DNA of 64,000 nucleotides from Cognatiluteimonas telluris (lineage in GTDB: Bacteria; Pseudomonadota; Gammaproteobacteria; Xanthomonadales; Xanthomonadaceae): positions 62,001 through 126,000 of the forward strand of contig NZ_JAANOY010000004.1 in assembly GCF_011320095.1 (NCBI RefSeq), written 5' to 3'. Below the pieces are notes generated by a model. The model was not told the origin of the DNA, ran no database searches, and worked only from the letters and a program-made list of their open reading frames with translations. This document shows, in pieces, positions 37,549 through 47,145 of this stretch (position 1 is its first letter; every line of letters starts with the position of its first letter). The position numbers were made by a program, and so were the translations under genes.

Positions 37549-38970
37549 CTACTCCGCCAACGCCTTGACCAGGTCAAAGAGGTAATCGCGCCCCACGTAG
37601 ACCGAGCGCACTTCAAGCCGCTCGTTGAGCCCGTGGGCGCCATTGCCGTCGGGATCGAACCACGCACCCGGCACGCCATAGGTCGGAATTCCAACCGCCG
37701 ACAGGTAGAGCCCATCGGTCGCCCCCGTCGACATCGACGGGATCACCGGCACGCCGGGGAAGTACTTCGCGCTCAACGTTTCCATCGGGCCGATGATCGC
37801 CGGATCGAGTGCGGGCATCTTCGCCACCGGCTTGTCCTTGCGTGCCAGGTCGATCGAGATCTTCGGGTTGCCGATCACCTTGGCCAGCTCGCCCTGGATC
37901 TCCGCCGGCGTGTGCCCCGGGAAGATGCGGCAATTGACGTTGGCTTCCGTCCGCTGCGGCAGGGCATTCACCGCGTGGCCGCCGTCGATCATCGTCGCCA
38001 CGCAGGTGGTGCGCAGCATCGAGTGGTAGCCCTTGTCGGTGTTGACCACCGCCGCCGCTTTGGCATCGTTGGGGTCCTTGGCCAGCGCGATCATGGCCGC
38101 GCCCAGGGCGTCCTTGCGCGCGGCGCCGGCGCGCTCGAAGAACACGCGGGTGGTGTCGCTGAACTGCTGCGGGAACTCGTGGTCGCGGATCTTCAGCAAT
38201 GCGTCGGAGATGGCGTAGATCGCGTTGTCGCGCACGGGTTGCGAGCTGTGGCCGCCGGGGTTGGTGGCGACGAGCTTGTAGTCCTGGTAGAGCTTCTCGC
38301 CGACCTGGATCGACTGGTCGATGATGTGTCCCTTGCCGTCGGTGTCGCCGCCGCCGCCTTCATTGAGGGCGAAGGCCGCGTCGATCAGGTCGCGCTTGTT
38401 GTTGGCCAGGTACTTGGCGCCGTTGAACGCGGTGTCGGTCTCCTCGCCGCAGGTCAGCGCCATCTTGACCGTGCGCGCGGGTTTGTAGGCTGCCTGCTTG
38501 AAGCGGATCAGGGTGTCGGCCCACGTGGCCGCCATGAACTTGTCGTCGGCGATGCCGCGCGCGTAGTAGTAACCGTTCTCCTCGACCAGCTTGTACGGGT
38601 CGCGCACCCAGTCGGCGCGCTTGGCGGTGACGACGTCGATGTGGGCGAGCAGCAGGAGCGGTTTGAGCGTGTCCGAGGTGCCGGGATAGACGGCGACAAT
38701 GCCGCCTTCCTTCGGGTGGTCGGGCACGGAGAACTGGGTGACCTGGTCGTCGCTGAAGCCCGCGGCCTTCAGCCGCGCCCCGATCTGCGCGGCGGCCTGG
38801 GTGCAGTCGCCGGTGGTGACCGAGGTGTCGGTCTCGACCAGCTCCTTGTAGAGGGAAAAGAACTGCTGCTGGTCGGGGCGCAACGCGGCCATCGTGCCGG
38901 TCGGCACCTGTCCCGCGGCCGGGCCTGCCACGAGCGCCGCAACCGCGAACGCCAGGATCGTTGATTTCAT
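37549..38970 (-). CDS. secreted M20/M28-type zinc peptidase (M20 family)
   Basis: 473 residues with a signal peptide (MKSTILAFAVAALVAGPAAG). Co-catalytic zinc-ligand motifs of the M20 family: LLLLAHIDVV (His, then catalytic Asp two residues on), RGIADDKF (bridging Asp), LTCGEETDT (general-base Glu and ligand Glu), LNEGGGGD, and a late GAHGLNERL (His). A dimerisation domain carries NPGGHSSQP. Probably cleaves small peptides or acyl-amino acids in the periplasm. The ATG at 38970 is preferred because GGAGAAGG precedes it. Confidence 0.85.
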   Translation of the reverse strand: MKSTILAFAVAALVAGPAAGQVPTGTMAALRPDQQQFFSLYKELVETDTSVTTGDCTQAAAQIGARLKAAGFSDDQVTQFSVPDHPKEGGIVAVYPGTSDTLKPLLLLAHIDVVTAKRADWVRDPYKLVEENGYYYARGIADDKFMAATWADTLIRFKQAAYKPARTVKMALTCGEETDTAFNGAKYLANNKRDLIDAAFALNEGGGGDTDGKGHIIDQSIQVGEKLYQDYKLVATNPGGHSSQPVRDNAIYAISDALLKIRDHEFPQQFSDTTRVFFERAGAARKDALGAAMIALAKDPNDAKAAAVVNTDKGYHSMLRTTCVATMIDGGHAVNALPQRTEANVNCRIFPGHTPAEIQGELAKVIGNPKISIDLARKDKPVAKMPALDPAIIGPMETLSAKYFPGVPVIPSMSTGATDGLYLSAVGIPTYGVPGAWFDPDGNGAHGLNERLEVRSVYVGRDYLFDLVKALAE

Positions 38971-39157
38971 GACCTTCTCCATTGGGGAATTGTCCGGGAG
39001 ACCGTTTCCGGGATGGATGCGAACGTGTCCCTGGCACCTTTATACCTCCGGCCGCCAAGCCGCCGCCTGGCGGATGTGCGGTTCCCGGCGGAGTCCGTGC
39101 CGCGGGTGGGCGTATAAGGAGGAACGGGCGCGTCAGGTCGCCCGGTCCGGGGGGGCC

Positions 39158-41062
39158 ATGAGCGGGACGATGATGGCAAGCGCGCCACGCACGCGCGGCG
39201 CCCGCCTGCGCCAGCACACGATCGCGCTGGCACGGGTGGCACGCGAGGTATTGCAGTCGAGCCAGGGAGTCGAGGCCGCGTTCGCGGTGCTCGCGCCCAT
39301 CGCCATGCAGACGCTGGGGCTGCAGCGACTGGTCCTGTGGCAGATGGACGGTGGCATGCTGACGTGCCTGCAGGCCAGCGGCTCGTCGCTGCTTCCCGCT
39401 CCCCGCCCCGGTCGGCAACGTGCGGTCAGCGACTGGCCCACGCCGGTACCCAACCGACGCCGCGACCAGCGCACGCCTGCCGACGTCCGGCGGGTGCACG
39501 ATATCGCCGCGATCAAGAATCAGGCGTGGCGCGACGCTCTGCAGCAGGAAGGCGTTGGCGCGTACATCGATGCGCACCTGCACATCGATGGCGTTGCGTG
39601 GGCGCAACTGCAGTTCGAATCGGCGACACCGCGCTATTGGCACGCCGACGAAGCCGCCCTTGTGGGTTATTTCGGCGATGTGCTGTCGGTGGCGATGGAT
39701 CGCGACCGGCGCCGCGATGCCGAGGCGCGGCTGCTCTACCTGGACCTGTACGACAACGTCAGCGGTGTTGCCAATCGCACCCTGTTCCATGCCTGCGTCT
39801 GCCAGTTGCTGATGCGGATGAAGCACCGGCCGCGACAGGCCGCGCTGCTGTTCCTCAGCATCGACCGCTTCTTCAACGTCAATGAGCTGCTCGGTGAAGC
39901 CGGCGGGGACAGCACGCTGGCGCTGCTGGCCGAGCGGATCAATGCGGCCACCCCGGATGAAGCGGTCGTGGCACGCGTGGAAAGCGACTGCTTTGGCGTG
40001 TTGCTGCCGCGCATCGCGGGTGAGTGGGAAGCGTTGGCGCTGGCGCAGCAGCTGTTGGACGTCATTGCCGAACCGCTGTCCCCGTCGCTGGATGTCAGCG
40101 CAAGCATCGGCATCGCCTTCTTCGGGCCTGTCGCCGAAACGGGCGTGCCGAGCGCCGAAGCGCTGCTGCGCAATGCGGACCTCGCCAGCAGGCAGGCCAA
40201 GCTCGAAGGCCGCAGTCGGGTCGAAGTCTTCGATGCGGAAAGCCACCGCAGCCTGGTCCAACGCCTGGCGATGGAGCGCGCGCTGCGCAATGCCGTGCGC
40301 GACGACCGCATCGAGGTCGCCTACCAGGCAGAGGTCAACCTGCTGACGGGCGAAGTCGCGGGCGCCGAGGCACTGGCACGCTGGCGCCTGGAGGATGGCC
40401 AGTTGCTGGCCGCAGGTGACTTCATCGACGTCGCCGAAGCCAGCGGCCTGATCGAGTCGATCGGCTACCGGGTGCTGGAGCGCGCCTGCGTCGAAGCCTG
40501 CCATTGGCCAACGCAGGACGATGGCACGCCACGGCTGTTGCGCGCGAACATTTCCGCGCGCCAGTTCGGCGAGCCAGGGCTGATCGACGGCGTGGGCGCG
40601 GCGCTGGCCGCCTCGGGGCTGCCGCCCGAGCGCCTGTGCCTTGAAATAACCGAAACCACGTTGATGCAGAGCGCCAGCGCCTCACTGACCACGCTGGAAG
40701 CCCTGCGCGCATTGGGCATCCGGCTGGCGATCGATGATTTCGGCACCGGCTATTCGTCGCTGGCCTACCTGCGGCGTTTCCCCGTGGACACGCTGAAGCT
40801 GGACAAGACGATGATCGACGACCTGGTCGGTGACCACAACGCGCTGGCGATCGTCTGTGCAGTCCGCGACCTGGCCCAGGCGCTGTCGCTGGAGGTCGTG
40901 GTCGAAGGCATCGAGCATGCCGAGCAGGACGCCATGCTGCGCGCGCTTGGCTTCACCAACGTGCAGGGTTTTTTCTACGCACGGCCCGAGCCGGCGGCGG
41001 ACTTCGCGGCGCGATTGGCGCGGCCCGTCGTCAGGCGCGCGCTGGAGGCCGAAGCCACCTGA
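39158..41062 (+). CDS. GAF-(degenerate GGDEF)-EAL protein, predicted c-di-GMP phosphodiesterase
   Basis: 634 residues, cytoplasmic. An N-terminal GAF-like domain (about 20-190), then a GGDEF fold whose signature has decayed to VESDCF, so no cyclase activity is expected, then an EAL domain (about 375-620). EAL catalytic residues are present: GAEALARW, RANISARQF, LEITETTLM, IDDFGTGYSS, LKLDKTMI, VVEGIEHAEQ and NVQGFFYARP. It should hydrolyse c-di-GMP. The ATG at 39158 follows a GGGGGG run. Divergent from the M20 peptidase. Confidence 0.88.
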   Translation: MSGTMMASAPRTRGARLRQHTIALARVAREVLQSSQGVEAAFAVLAPIAMQTLGLQRLVLWQMDGGMLTCLQASGSSLLPAPRPGRQRAVSDWPTPVPNRRRDQRTPADVRRVHDIAAIKNQAWRDALQQEGVGAYIDAHLHIDGVAWAQLQFESATPRYWHADEAALVGYFGDVLSVAMDRDRRRDAEARLLYLDLYDNVSGVANRTLFHACVCQLLMRMKHRPRQAALLFLSIDRFFNVNELLGEAGGDSTLALLAERINAATPDEAVVARVESDCFGVLLPRIAGEWEALALAQQLLDVIAEPLSPSLDVSASIGIAFFGPVAETGVPSAEALLRNADLASRQAKLEGRSRVEVFDAESHRSLVQRLAMERALRNAVRDDRIEVAYQAEVNLLTGEVAGAEALARWRLEDGQLLAAGDFIDVAEASGLIESIGYRVLERACVEACHWPTQDDGTPRLLRANISARQFGEPGLIDGVGAALAASGLPPERLCLEITETTLMQSASASLTTLEALRALGIRLAIDDFGTGYSSLAYLRRFPVDTLKLDKTMIDDLVGDHNALAIVCAVRDLAQALSLEVVVEGIEHAEQDAMLRALGFTNVQGFFYARPEPAADFAARLARPVVRRALEAEAT

Positions 41063-41359
41063 CCCTCGCCGCGCGCGGACGTATCCGCGCCTGGGCGCCG
41101 GTCGTCCCGGCCGTTGTGCCGCGAACTCCAGGGTTCACGCTGCTGGATATCCCGGGCCATCCGCTGCCGTCGGCGCAGACACCGCGCGCCTGTGGGCTGC
41201 TGGAAGTGGGCACCCGTCCGGCAGCCCTGAGCAGCATGGCGCGGCCCCAAGCGCCTTCGCCGGCCGGCTCCGCCCCTGCCGCAGGTCCTGCCCGGGACCG
41301 GCTTAGGCACGGGCCTGCGTTGTGGATAAGGTTGGACCCGCAGGGGAGCAGCGACCACC

Positions 41360-42178
41360 GTGGCCACGACCGATCCGGACAGTCTGTTCCAGGGGCCCGT
41401 GCCACTGCTGTACGAGCGTTTCCTGGTGCCGTTGATCTTCCAGCCCTTCGCCGACGAACTGGCGGCGCGGGTGGTGGCCCTGGCGCCGGACCGGGTGCTG
41501 GAAATCGCCGCAGGCACGGGCGTGGTGACGCGCGCGCTGGCGGCGCGCCTGCCGGTGCAGGCCGCGCTCGTTGCCACCGACCTGAGCGAGTCGATGCTCG
41601 ACGTGGCCCAGGCGCAGGGCACGGCGCGCGCGGTGACGTGGCGACAGGCCGATGCGATGCAGCTTCCGTTCGCAAACGGCTTCTTCGACGTCGTGGCATG
41701 TCAGTTCGGCGCGATGTTCTTTCCCGACAAGGCGCGGGCCTTCGCCGAAGTGCGGCGGGTGCTGGCGCCTGGGGGCGTGTTCGCCTTCAGCGTGTGGGAT
41801 CGCATTGAAGACAACACATTCACCGACGTGGTCGTGCGGGCGATGGCGGGTTTGTTCCCGGATGACCCGCCGGGCTTCCTGGAACACATCCCGCACGGGT
41901 ACCACGACAACAGCGTCATCCGGCGCGATCTGTCGGCCGCCGGATTCGGCGTCGACCCGACCATCGACATCGTCCGCCTCGCCAGCCGTGCCGGCAGTGC
42001 GGCGGAGGCGGCGGTGGCCTTGTGCCAGGGCACGCCGATGCGCAACGAAATCCAAGCGCGCGGCGGCGCCAGCGTGGGCATGGCCACCGAGGTGGCGGCG
42101 CGGGCGCTGGCGGCGCGGTTCGGGGAGGGTGCGATCGAGGGGACGATCCAGGCGCTGGTCGTGGTCGCGACGAAGTAG
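41360..42178 (+). CDS. class I SAM-dependent methyltransferase
   Basis: 272 residues with a Rossmann methyltransferase core: motif I VLEIAAGTGVVTRAL (about 48-62), the acidic loop ATDLSESMLDVA, motif with DAMQLPFANGFFDVVACQFG, and EVRRVLAPGGVFAFSVWD. This resembles UbiE/Methyltransf_11 proteins; substrate unknown. GTG start with AGGGGAGCAG upstream. The 297 bases between the EAL gene and this one hold no recognisable feature. Confidence 0.8.
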   Translation: MATTDPDSLFQGPVPLLYERFLVPLIFQPFADELAARVVALAPDRVLEIAAGTGVVTRALAARLPVQAALVATDLSESMLDVAQAQGTARAVTWRQADAMQLPFANGFFDVVACQFGAMFFPDKARAFAEVRRVLAPGGVFAFSVWDRIEDNTFTDVVVRAMAGLFPDDPPGFLEHIPHGYHDNSVIRRDLSAAGFGVDPTIDIVRLASRAGSAAEAAVALCQGTPMRNEIQARGGASVGMATEVAARALAARFGEGAIEGTIQALVVVATK

Positions 42179-42459
42179 CGGCCGGCAGGCGTGGGGCGCC
42201 GCTGCGACGGTGAGCGACAAGCGCGAAGGCGATCGCGGCGGCATTGGCGGGACGATGGCTGCGGCGTGCGCCTGGTTTCCGGGGGTGGGAAGAGCTCGCG
42301 GCTGCAGCCACTCCTGCGAGGAACCGGGGGTCGCGGTGGCGCACCGGCTGTCCGGTCGGGCACCTATACTCCGCCCGTCCCCTGCACCCGCCAGTGGCGC
42401 CTTGCAGGCCGCGGGGAGGAGCGGGGACGGGCCTGCGACACCACACGGGGACGTGCGAC

Positions 42460-44298
42460 TTGGAGACACCACGGCCGGCATCACGCGACTGGGGCGCACA
42501 GGGAGTGCTGCGCCTGGGTTTGCTGGGCGCAATGCTGCTGCTGGCGCTGGTGGCGTGGCCGCACGCCGGGCGCGCGCAATCCGTGCGCGTCGATGCGCAG
42601 GGGCTGGTCGGCATTGCGCCAGGCTCCGATGCCGGCAACGCCAGCGCTGCTCCGACACCCGCGCGCCTCTCCGATCCGGAGGTGCCGCTCGGTCGTTTTG
42701 CACGGGTACTCAATGAAACCCCCGGCCACCCGCTGACGCTGGCGCAGGCGCGCGCGCGACTGGCGGCGGGCGATTTCGAACCTTCGTCCGTCGCGGTGCC
42801 CAACCTGGGCAATCGCGCGCCGCCGCTGTGGGTACACCTGGACATCGACCATCGCGAAGGGGCGGCGCGCGCGTTTCGCATCTACGCGGTCGAAGCGTGG
42901 GCCGATCGCGCCGATGCCTGGCTGCTGACGCCCGGGGGCGGCATCGCGCAGTGGCAGGTGGGCGACGCGCGCTCGCCGTCGCGCTACCTGCGGCCGGGGC
43001 TCGGGTTCGGCTTCGATGCGGTGTTGCCGCCCGGCCACAGCGAGTTGTTCCTGCGCGCGGACAGCGTCGACTCCGCGGCGCTCGCCCTGCGGCTGGTGCC
43101 GCAGGCGGACGTGGGTGCGTTCGAAGGCGCGGCGCAGCACTGGCTCGGGCTGGTGCACGGCTTCCTGCTCGCGCTGGTGGTCACCTATGGGCTGCTGTGG
43201 CTGGCGCTGCGCGAGGCGAGCCTGCTGCGCTACGTGGCCTATGTCGGCAGCTACCTGTACATGCACCTGGCGTATTCGGGCATCGCTGCGCTGCATGCGT
43301 GGCGGGATGCGCCACGCGTCGCCAACTTCGCGATCCTGATCGGCATGGTGCTGTTTTCCAGCGCGGGACTGTGGTTCGCCCGCGAGTTCCTGGGCCTGGC
43401 ACGCTGGGCGCCGAAGCTCGATCGCGCCATCGCGTGGATCGTGCGCATCGCACTGGTGGCGATGGCTCTGTGCGTGGCCGTCGGTGCCAAGCCGACCGCG
43501 GTGAGCCTGGCGTTCGCCTACATCATGTCGTTCACCGTGATCATGGTGGTGCTGGGCATCGCCGGCGTGCGGCAATCCCGCGAGCAGTCGCGGATCTTCC
43601 TGGTGGCGTCGCTGGCCAGCATGGCCGGCGCCTTCGTCACCACGCTGGCGGTGATGGGCGTGCTGCCGTTCTCGACCCTTACCTTCCGCGCGGTCGAAGT
43701 CGGCGTGATGCTCGAAGCCTCGATCTGGGCGCTCGCGCTGGGCCTGCGCCTGCGCCGAGTCCGCGAGGACCGCACGCATGCGATGCAGCTGGCGCAGCAC
43801 GATCCACTGACCGGGCTGTGCAACCGGCGCGGCTTCCTCGACCGCGCCATGCCGCTGCATGCCGCGGCGATGCGCGATGGCACGCCGCTGTCGGTGATCC
43901 TGCTCGACATCGACCACTTCAAGGACATCAACGATCGCCACGGCCATGATGCCGGCGACTGCACGCTGGTGGCGATCGCGCACGAACTGCTGGAGCTGAG
44001 CCGGCGCGAGGACATCCTCTGCCGCTGGGGCGGCGAGGAGTTCCTCGTGCTGCTGCCCGGCGTCGCCCGCGGCGCGGCCATGGACTACGCCGAACGCCTG
44101 CGCGCGGCGACCGAAGGCATGGTGGTCGAACTGGCCAGTGGTGCCGCGATCGTGGTCACCGCGAGCTTCGGCGTCGCCGGCGCGGCGCAGTCGTCGAGCC
44201 TGGAAGCGATGCTGCGCGATGCCGACACCGCGCTGTATGCCGCCAAGCTGGCGGGCCGCAACCGGGTCGAGGGTGCGCGCGAAGCGGCATTGGCCTGA
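42460..44298 (+). CDS. 7TMR-DISM sensor diguanylate cyclase
   Basis: Membrane diguanylate cyclase of about 612 residues. A signal peptide (LGLLGAMLLLALVAWPHAGRA), a periplasmic 7TMR-DISM extracellular domain (to about residue 225), seven membrane helices, and a C-terminal GGDEF domain with active motif RWGGEEFLVLLPG. The inhibitory I-site RRED lies five residues before GGEEF, so product inhibition is expected. Metal and substrate residues VILLDIDHFKDIND are intact. Start uncertain: TTG 42460 has GGGGA at good spacing; GTG 42505 also gives a complete signal peptide. It forms an opposing pair with the EAL protein two genes upstream. Confidence 0.85.
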   Translation: METPRPASRDWGAQGVLRLGLLGAMLLLALVAWPHAGRAQSVRVDAQGLVGIAPGSDAGNASAAPTPARLSDPEVPLGRFARVLNETPGHPLTLAQARARLAAGDFEPSSVAVPNLGNRAPPLWVHLDIDHREGAARAFRIYAVEAWADRADAWLLTPGGGIAQWQVGDARSPSRYLRPGLGFGFDAVLPPGHSELFLRADSVDSAALALRLVPQADVGAFEGAAQHWLGLVHGFLLALVVTYGLLWLALREASLLRYVAYVGSYLYMHLAYSGIAALHAWRDAPRVANFAILIGMVLFSSAGLWFAREFLGLARWAPKLDRAIAWIVRIALVAMALCVAVGAKPTAVSLAFAYIMSFTVIMVVLGIAGVRQSREQSRIFLVASLASMAGAFVTTLAVMGVLPFSTLTFRAVEVGVMLEASIWALALGLRLRRVREDRTHAMQLAQHDPLTGLCNRRGFLDRAMPLHAAAMRDGTPLSVILLDIDHFKDINDRHGHDAGDCTLVAIAHELLELSRREDILCRWGGEEFLVLLPGVARGAAMDYAERLRAATEGMVVELASGAAIVVTASFGVAGAAQSSSLEAMLRDADTALYAAKLAGRNRVEGAREAALA

Positions 44299-44401
44299 AG
44301 GCGAATCACCAGCGACGACCCGCATCGATCGCCTGCTGCATCACGCCGCGATCGCGCAAGCGGCAGGGTGCGGTGTGCGCTTGCTCGCGCAAATGCGCTG
44401 G

Positions 44402-45055
44402 TCAGTGCGGCTCTTTCGGCACCGCGCGATACCCGGCGGTCTCGAGTTCTTCGCGTTCGGTGAGCGCGGACAGCGCCAGCCGGACGCCCGGTTGCAGATC
44501 GGCCGCGGTGATCGCCTGGTGGCCCAGCGCCTGGCCGCAGGCGATGGTGCTGACCCCTGCGCGCTGCAGTTGCGCGAGCAGCGCGGCATCGGGATTGGGG
44601 CGATGGAAGCGTGCGCGATATTGCCCATCGCCCAGCGCGACTTCGACGCCGTGGCCGTACAGCAGCAGGGCCATGTGCACCTTGTCCGCGGGCACGCCGG
44701 CCGCCGCATAGAGGTTCAGGATTTTTGCCGCGGTCTGCAGCCGGATACTGTGGCCGGAGCGGTCGCGCTCGGCGCTGTCGATGTCGACCAGCAGGCGGTG
44801 GTCGGCGGTGGCCGAGGGCAGCAGCGCGCCGGGGCTGACCGGCAGGATGCCGCCGGCGCCATGGATCCGCGGAAATTCCAGCCGCGGATCGGGCTGTCGA
44901 TGCTGCCAGCGCACCAGCAGCACGAACGCCGTCGCCGCGACCAGGGCCATCAGCACCAGCAGCCACGACAGGCGCCGCCGTCGCCTGCCCACACCATCGG
45001 GCTGGTCAGTTGCATCGGAGATGCCACGTGGCATCTCGCTGCTGCGGGTACTCAT
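44402..45055 (-). CDS. membrane-anchored DsrE-family protein
   Basis: 217 residues: a basic N-terminus (GRRRRRLSW), one membrane helix (about 30-50), then a DsrE/DsrF-like domain, predicted periplasmic. The domain has ILNLYAAAGVPADKVHMALLLYG and the conserved cysteine Cys173 in VSTIACGQALG, followed by LQPGVRLALSALTER. DsrE-like proteins carry sulfane sulfur on such a cysteine. It is the last gene of the cytochrome c4-TsdA-porin-DsrE group; start at 45055 gives 82 bases to the porin stop. Confidence 0.78.
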   Translation of the reverse strand: MSTRSSEMPRGISDATDQPDGVGRRRRRLSWLLVLMALVAATAFVLLVRWQHRQPDPRLEFPRIHGAGGILPVSPGALLPSATADHRLLVDIDSAERDRSGHSIRLQTAAKILNLYAAAGVPADKVHMALLLYGHGVEVALGDGQYRARFHRPNPDAALLAQLQRAGVSTIACGQALGHQAITAADLQPGVRLALSALTEREELETAGYRAVPKEPH

Positions 45056-45136
45056 CGGGTCACCATCGGGTACGAGTGTCGGAAAGGCGCGGTGAAACCG
45101 GGGCAATGCCCGCGCGATGTCGTTGAACGGCCTCCA

Positions 45137-46177
45137 TCAGAACGCGAACTGCGCCCACAGGCCGGCTTCGTTGGCCGAAGCACGCTCGCCGCTGCGGTCG
45201 CGCAGCCGCTGGTGTTTCCACGCGGCGGCCACCAGCAGCTTCGGCGACACCCGCCATTCGATGCCGGCGTTGCTGTAACGGTCGTGGCGCGAAGGATCCA
45301 GTTGCGCGCTGGTCGAAGTATCATCGTGGCGCGCGAACAGCGTCCAGCGCTCGGACAGCTTCGCGCTCGCCCACGTCGACCAGCCATGCGCGCCGTCCGA
45401 CAGCGGCGAGCGCAACTGCGTCCAGTCGCGGCTCTCGAACCACTGCGCGCCGAGGCGGTAACGCGGCCCGGCGTAGGCGGCCAACGCGTCCCAGCGGCGC
45501 GCGGTATGGGTCAACGCCTGCGTGTCGTCGTCCAGCCCCAGCTGGCCGTCGTAGCCGCCGACCGCGATGACGCTGTGCTCGCTGGGCTGCCAGCCCAGGC
45601 GCGCTTCGACGTCGGGCCGGTTACCGGTGCGCGGGCGCTTGTAGCTGGAGCCGGTGACAACGGACACCGCGTAATCCAGCCGCGGCCCATCCGCGGGGGC
45701 TCCCTGCACATGCACGCCCCAATCGGCGGTGGACGCGAACTTCAGCCGGCTGACCAGCTCGTTGTCGACATAGCGGAAGCCGTACCACTGGTTCGCCATC
45801 GCCGCCCACGGCATGTCCGCGGCGCCCACGCGCAATACGAATGCCTTGCTGAAGGCACCTTGCACGTAGGCATGCTTGATCCAGACGTCGGTGGGATCGC
45901 TCTCGCCACGCAGCCAGTTGACGTCGGTGGTGAGGTGCGCGGACCAGACCGGGCTGAAACGATGGTCGATGTCGAAGTACAGGCGCGTGAGATCCACGCC
46001 GGTGCTGTCGTCGTCGACGCCATCGCGGGTGGTCGACAGGTGGGTCGCATCGATGAAGACCTTGCCGCCGAACGTCGTCTCGCCGATCGCGGTCTCCGCC
46101 GCGTGCGCGGTCGAAACGATGCCGGCCAGGCCCGCAAGCAACAGGATGCCGCTGCATGACCTCCGCATCGGCGACAT
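45137..46177 (-). CDS. phosphate-selective-porin (OprO/OprP)-like outer-membrane protein
   Basis: 346 residues with a signal peptide (SCSGILLLAGLAGIVSTAHA) and a beta-barrel pattern of alternating residues ending in phenylalanine (LWAQFAF). The N-terminal GGKVFIDATHLS...LTRLYFDIDHRFSPVWSAHL and WIKHAYVQGAF match the porin O/P family, which passes anions. The ATG at 46177 overlaps the stop of the cytochrome gene (TGATG), so they are translationally coupled; an in-frame ATG nine bases later is an alternative. Probably admits sulfur oxyanions for the adjacent enzyme (inference). Confidence 0.8.
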   Translation of the reverse strand: MSPMRRSCSGILLLAGLAGIVSTAHAAETAIGETTFGGKVFIDATHLSTTRDGVDDDSTGVDLTRLYFDIDHRFSPVWSAHLTTDVNWLRGESDPTDVWIKHAYVQGAFSKAFVLRVGAADMPWAAMANQWYGFRYVDNELVSRLKFASTADWGVHVQGAPADGPRLDYAVSVVTGSSYKRPRTGNRPDVEARLGWQPSEHSVIAVGGYDGQLGLDDDTQALTHTARRWDALAAYAGPRYRLGAQWFESRDWTQLRSPLSDGAHGWSTWASAKLSERWTLFARHDDTSTSAQLDPSRHDRYSNAGIEWRVSPKLLVAAAWKHQRLRDRSGERASANEAGLWAQFAF

Positions 46178-47145
46178 CAGCGACGCCCAGCCGGTGCCGA
46201 GCCGAGCAGGTGCCCGTTGACGGTCGTGCCGTACAGCGACTGCGGCGTGTCGTGGAACTGCTTGCGCGTGGCGGCGAGGTCGCCGGTGTAACGCGGATCC
46301 TGCGGGCGCTCGTGCGCATCCATGAACATCGCCACGTCCAGTGCGTCCTGGTCGCTCAGCGTGCCGCCACGGCTGAACGGCATGTTGGCCTTGATGAAGG
46401 CGGCGGCGTTGTCCAGCTGGTGCATGCCGGCGCCCCAGTTGAACGAGTCCGGCCCCCACAGCGGCGGGAAGACGTAACGCCCGGCGACTTTCTGCCCCTG
46501 CCCGTCGCTGCCGTGGCAGAGCACGCAGTTGTGTTCGAAGACGGTCTGCCCACGCGCGTAGTCCGGCGGCTGCGCGGCCTTGAGCTTGCCCTTGGGATAG
46601 CCGGCGCCGGCGAGCTTGACGCCGACCGGCGCACCGGTGGCCATCCAGAACGAATACGCCTCCAGCGCGCGGATCTCTTCGCTGTCCAGCGGCGGCGGCG
46701 TGCCGTTCATGCTGTAGCGGAAGCAACCCTGCAGGCGCTGGCCGTAATCGTTGACCTCGCCGGTCTTCTTGCGGAATTGCGGATACACGCCATAGGCGCC
46801 CCACAGCGGCGCCGAATCAGGACGGCGGCCGGCGTCGAGATGGCAGTTGGCGCAGGTCAGGCCATTGCCGACGAACTTGGGCGCGGCATCGGGCGTGTGC
46901 ACGAAGATCTCGCGCCCGCGCCGGACCAGGTCACCGAACGGGCCTTCGGGAATCGCGTCATCGGCCGGCGGCGTGAACGAGGTGGCGACCGTGGCCGCTG
47001 TCGCGGGCGGTGTCGGTGTTGCCGGCGATGCAGGCATGGCCGTTGCCTGCGGTTGCGCTGCGCCGGTTGACGACGGCGGTGCCGGCTCCCTGCCGCAACC
47101 CGCGACGACGAGGCTGGCGGCGCACAGCGCCAGGATCATCTTCAT
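46177..47145 (-). CDS. tsdA: TsdA-like diheme thiosulfate dehydrogenase (lipoprotein)
   Basis: 322 residues. Lipobox SLVVAGC (Cys17), an alanine/proline/threonine linker, then a diheme cytochrome c: CANCH (98-102) and CVLCH (207-211). GNGLTCANCHLDAG, the run LQGCFRYSMNG with Cys141 at the position of the unusual heme-ligand cysteine of TsdA, and PPLDSEEIRALEAY are TsdA hallmarks. A methionine in KANMPFSRGG suits the second heme. Known family reaction: two thiosulfate to tetrathionate (or the reverse). The ATG overlaps the stop of the upstream cytochrome by four bases. Confidence 0.82.
   Translation of the reverse strand: MKMILALCAASLVVAGCGREPAPPSSTGAAQPQATAMPASPATPTPPATAATVATSFTPPADDAIPEGPFGDLVRRGREIFVHTPDAAPKFVGNGLTCANCHLDAGRRPDSAPLWGAYGVYPQFRKKTGEVNDYGQRLQGCFRYSMNGTPPPLDSEEIRALEAYSFWMATGAPVGVKLAGAGYPKGKLKAAQPPDYARGQTVFEHNCVLCHGSDGQGQKVAGRYVFPPLWGPDSFNWGAGMHQLDNAAAFIKANMPFSRGGTLSDQDALDVAMFMDAHERPQDPRYTGDLAATRKQFHDTPQSLYGTTVNGHLLGSAPAGRR

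Noticed and set aside
38894-39157. Upstream extension of the EAL gene by 88 codons
   Set aside because: The extension is antisense to the M20 peptidase start and lacks similarity; the ATG at 39158 begins the plausible protein.
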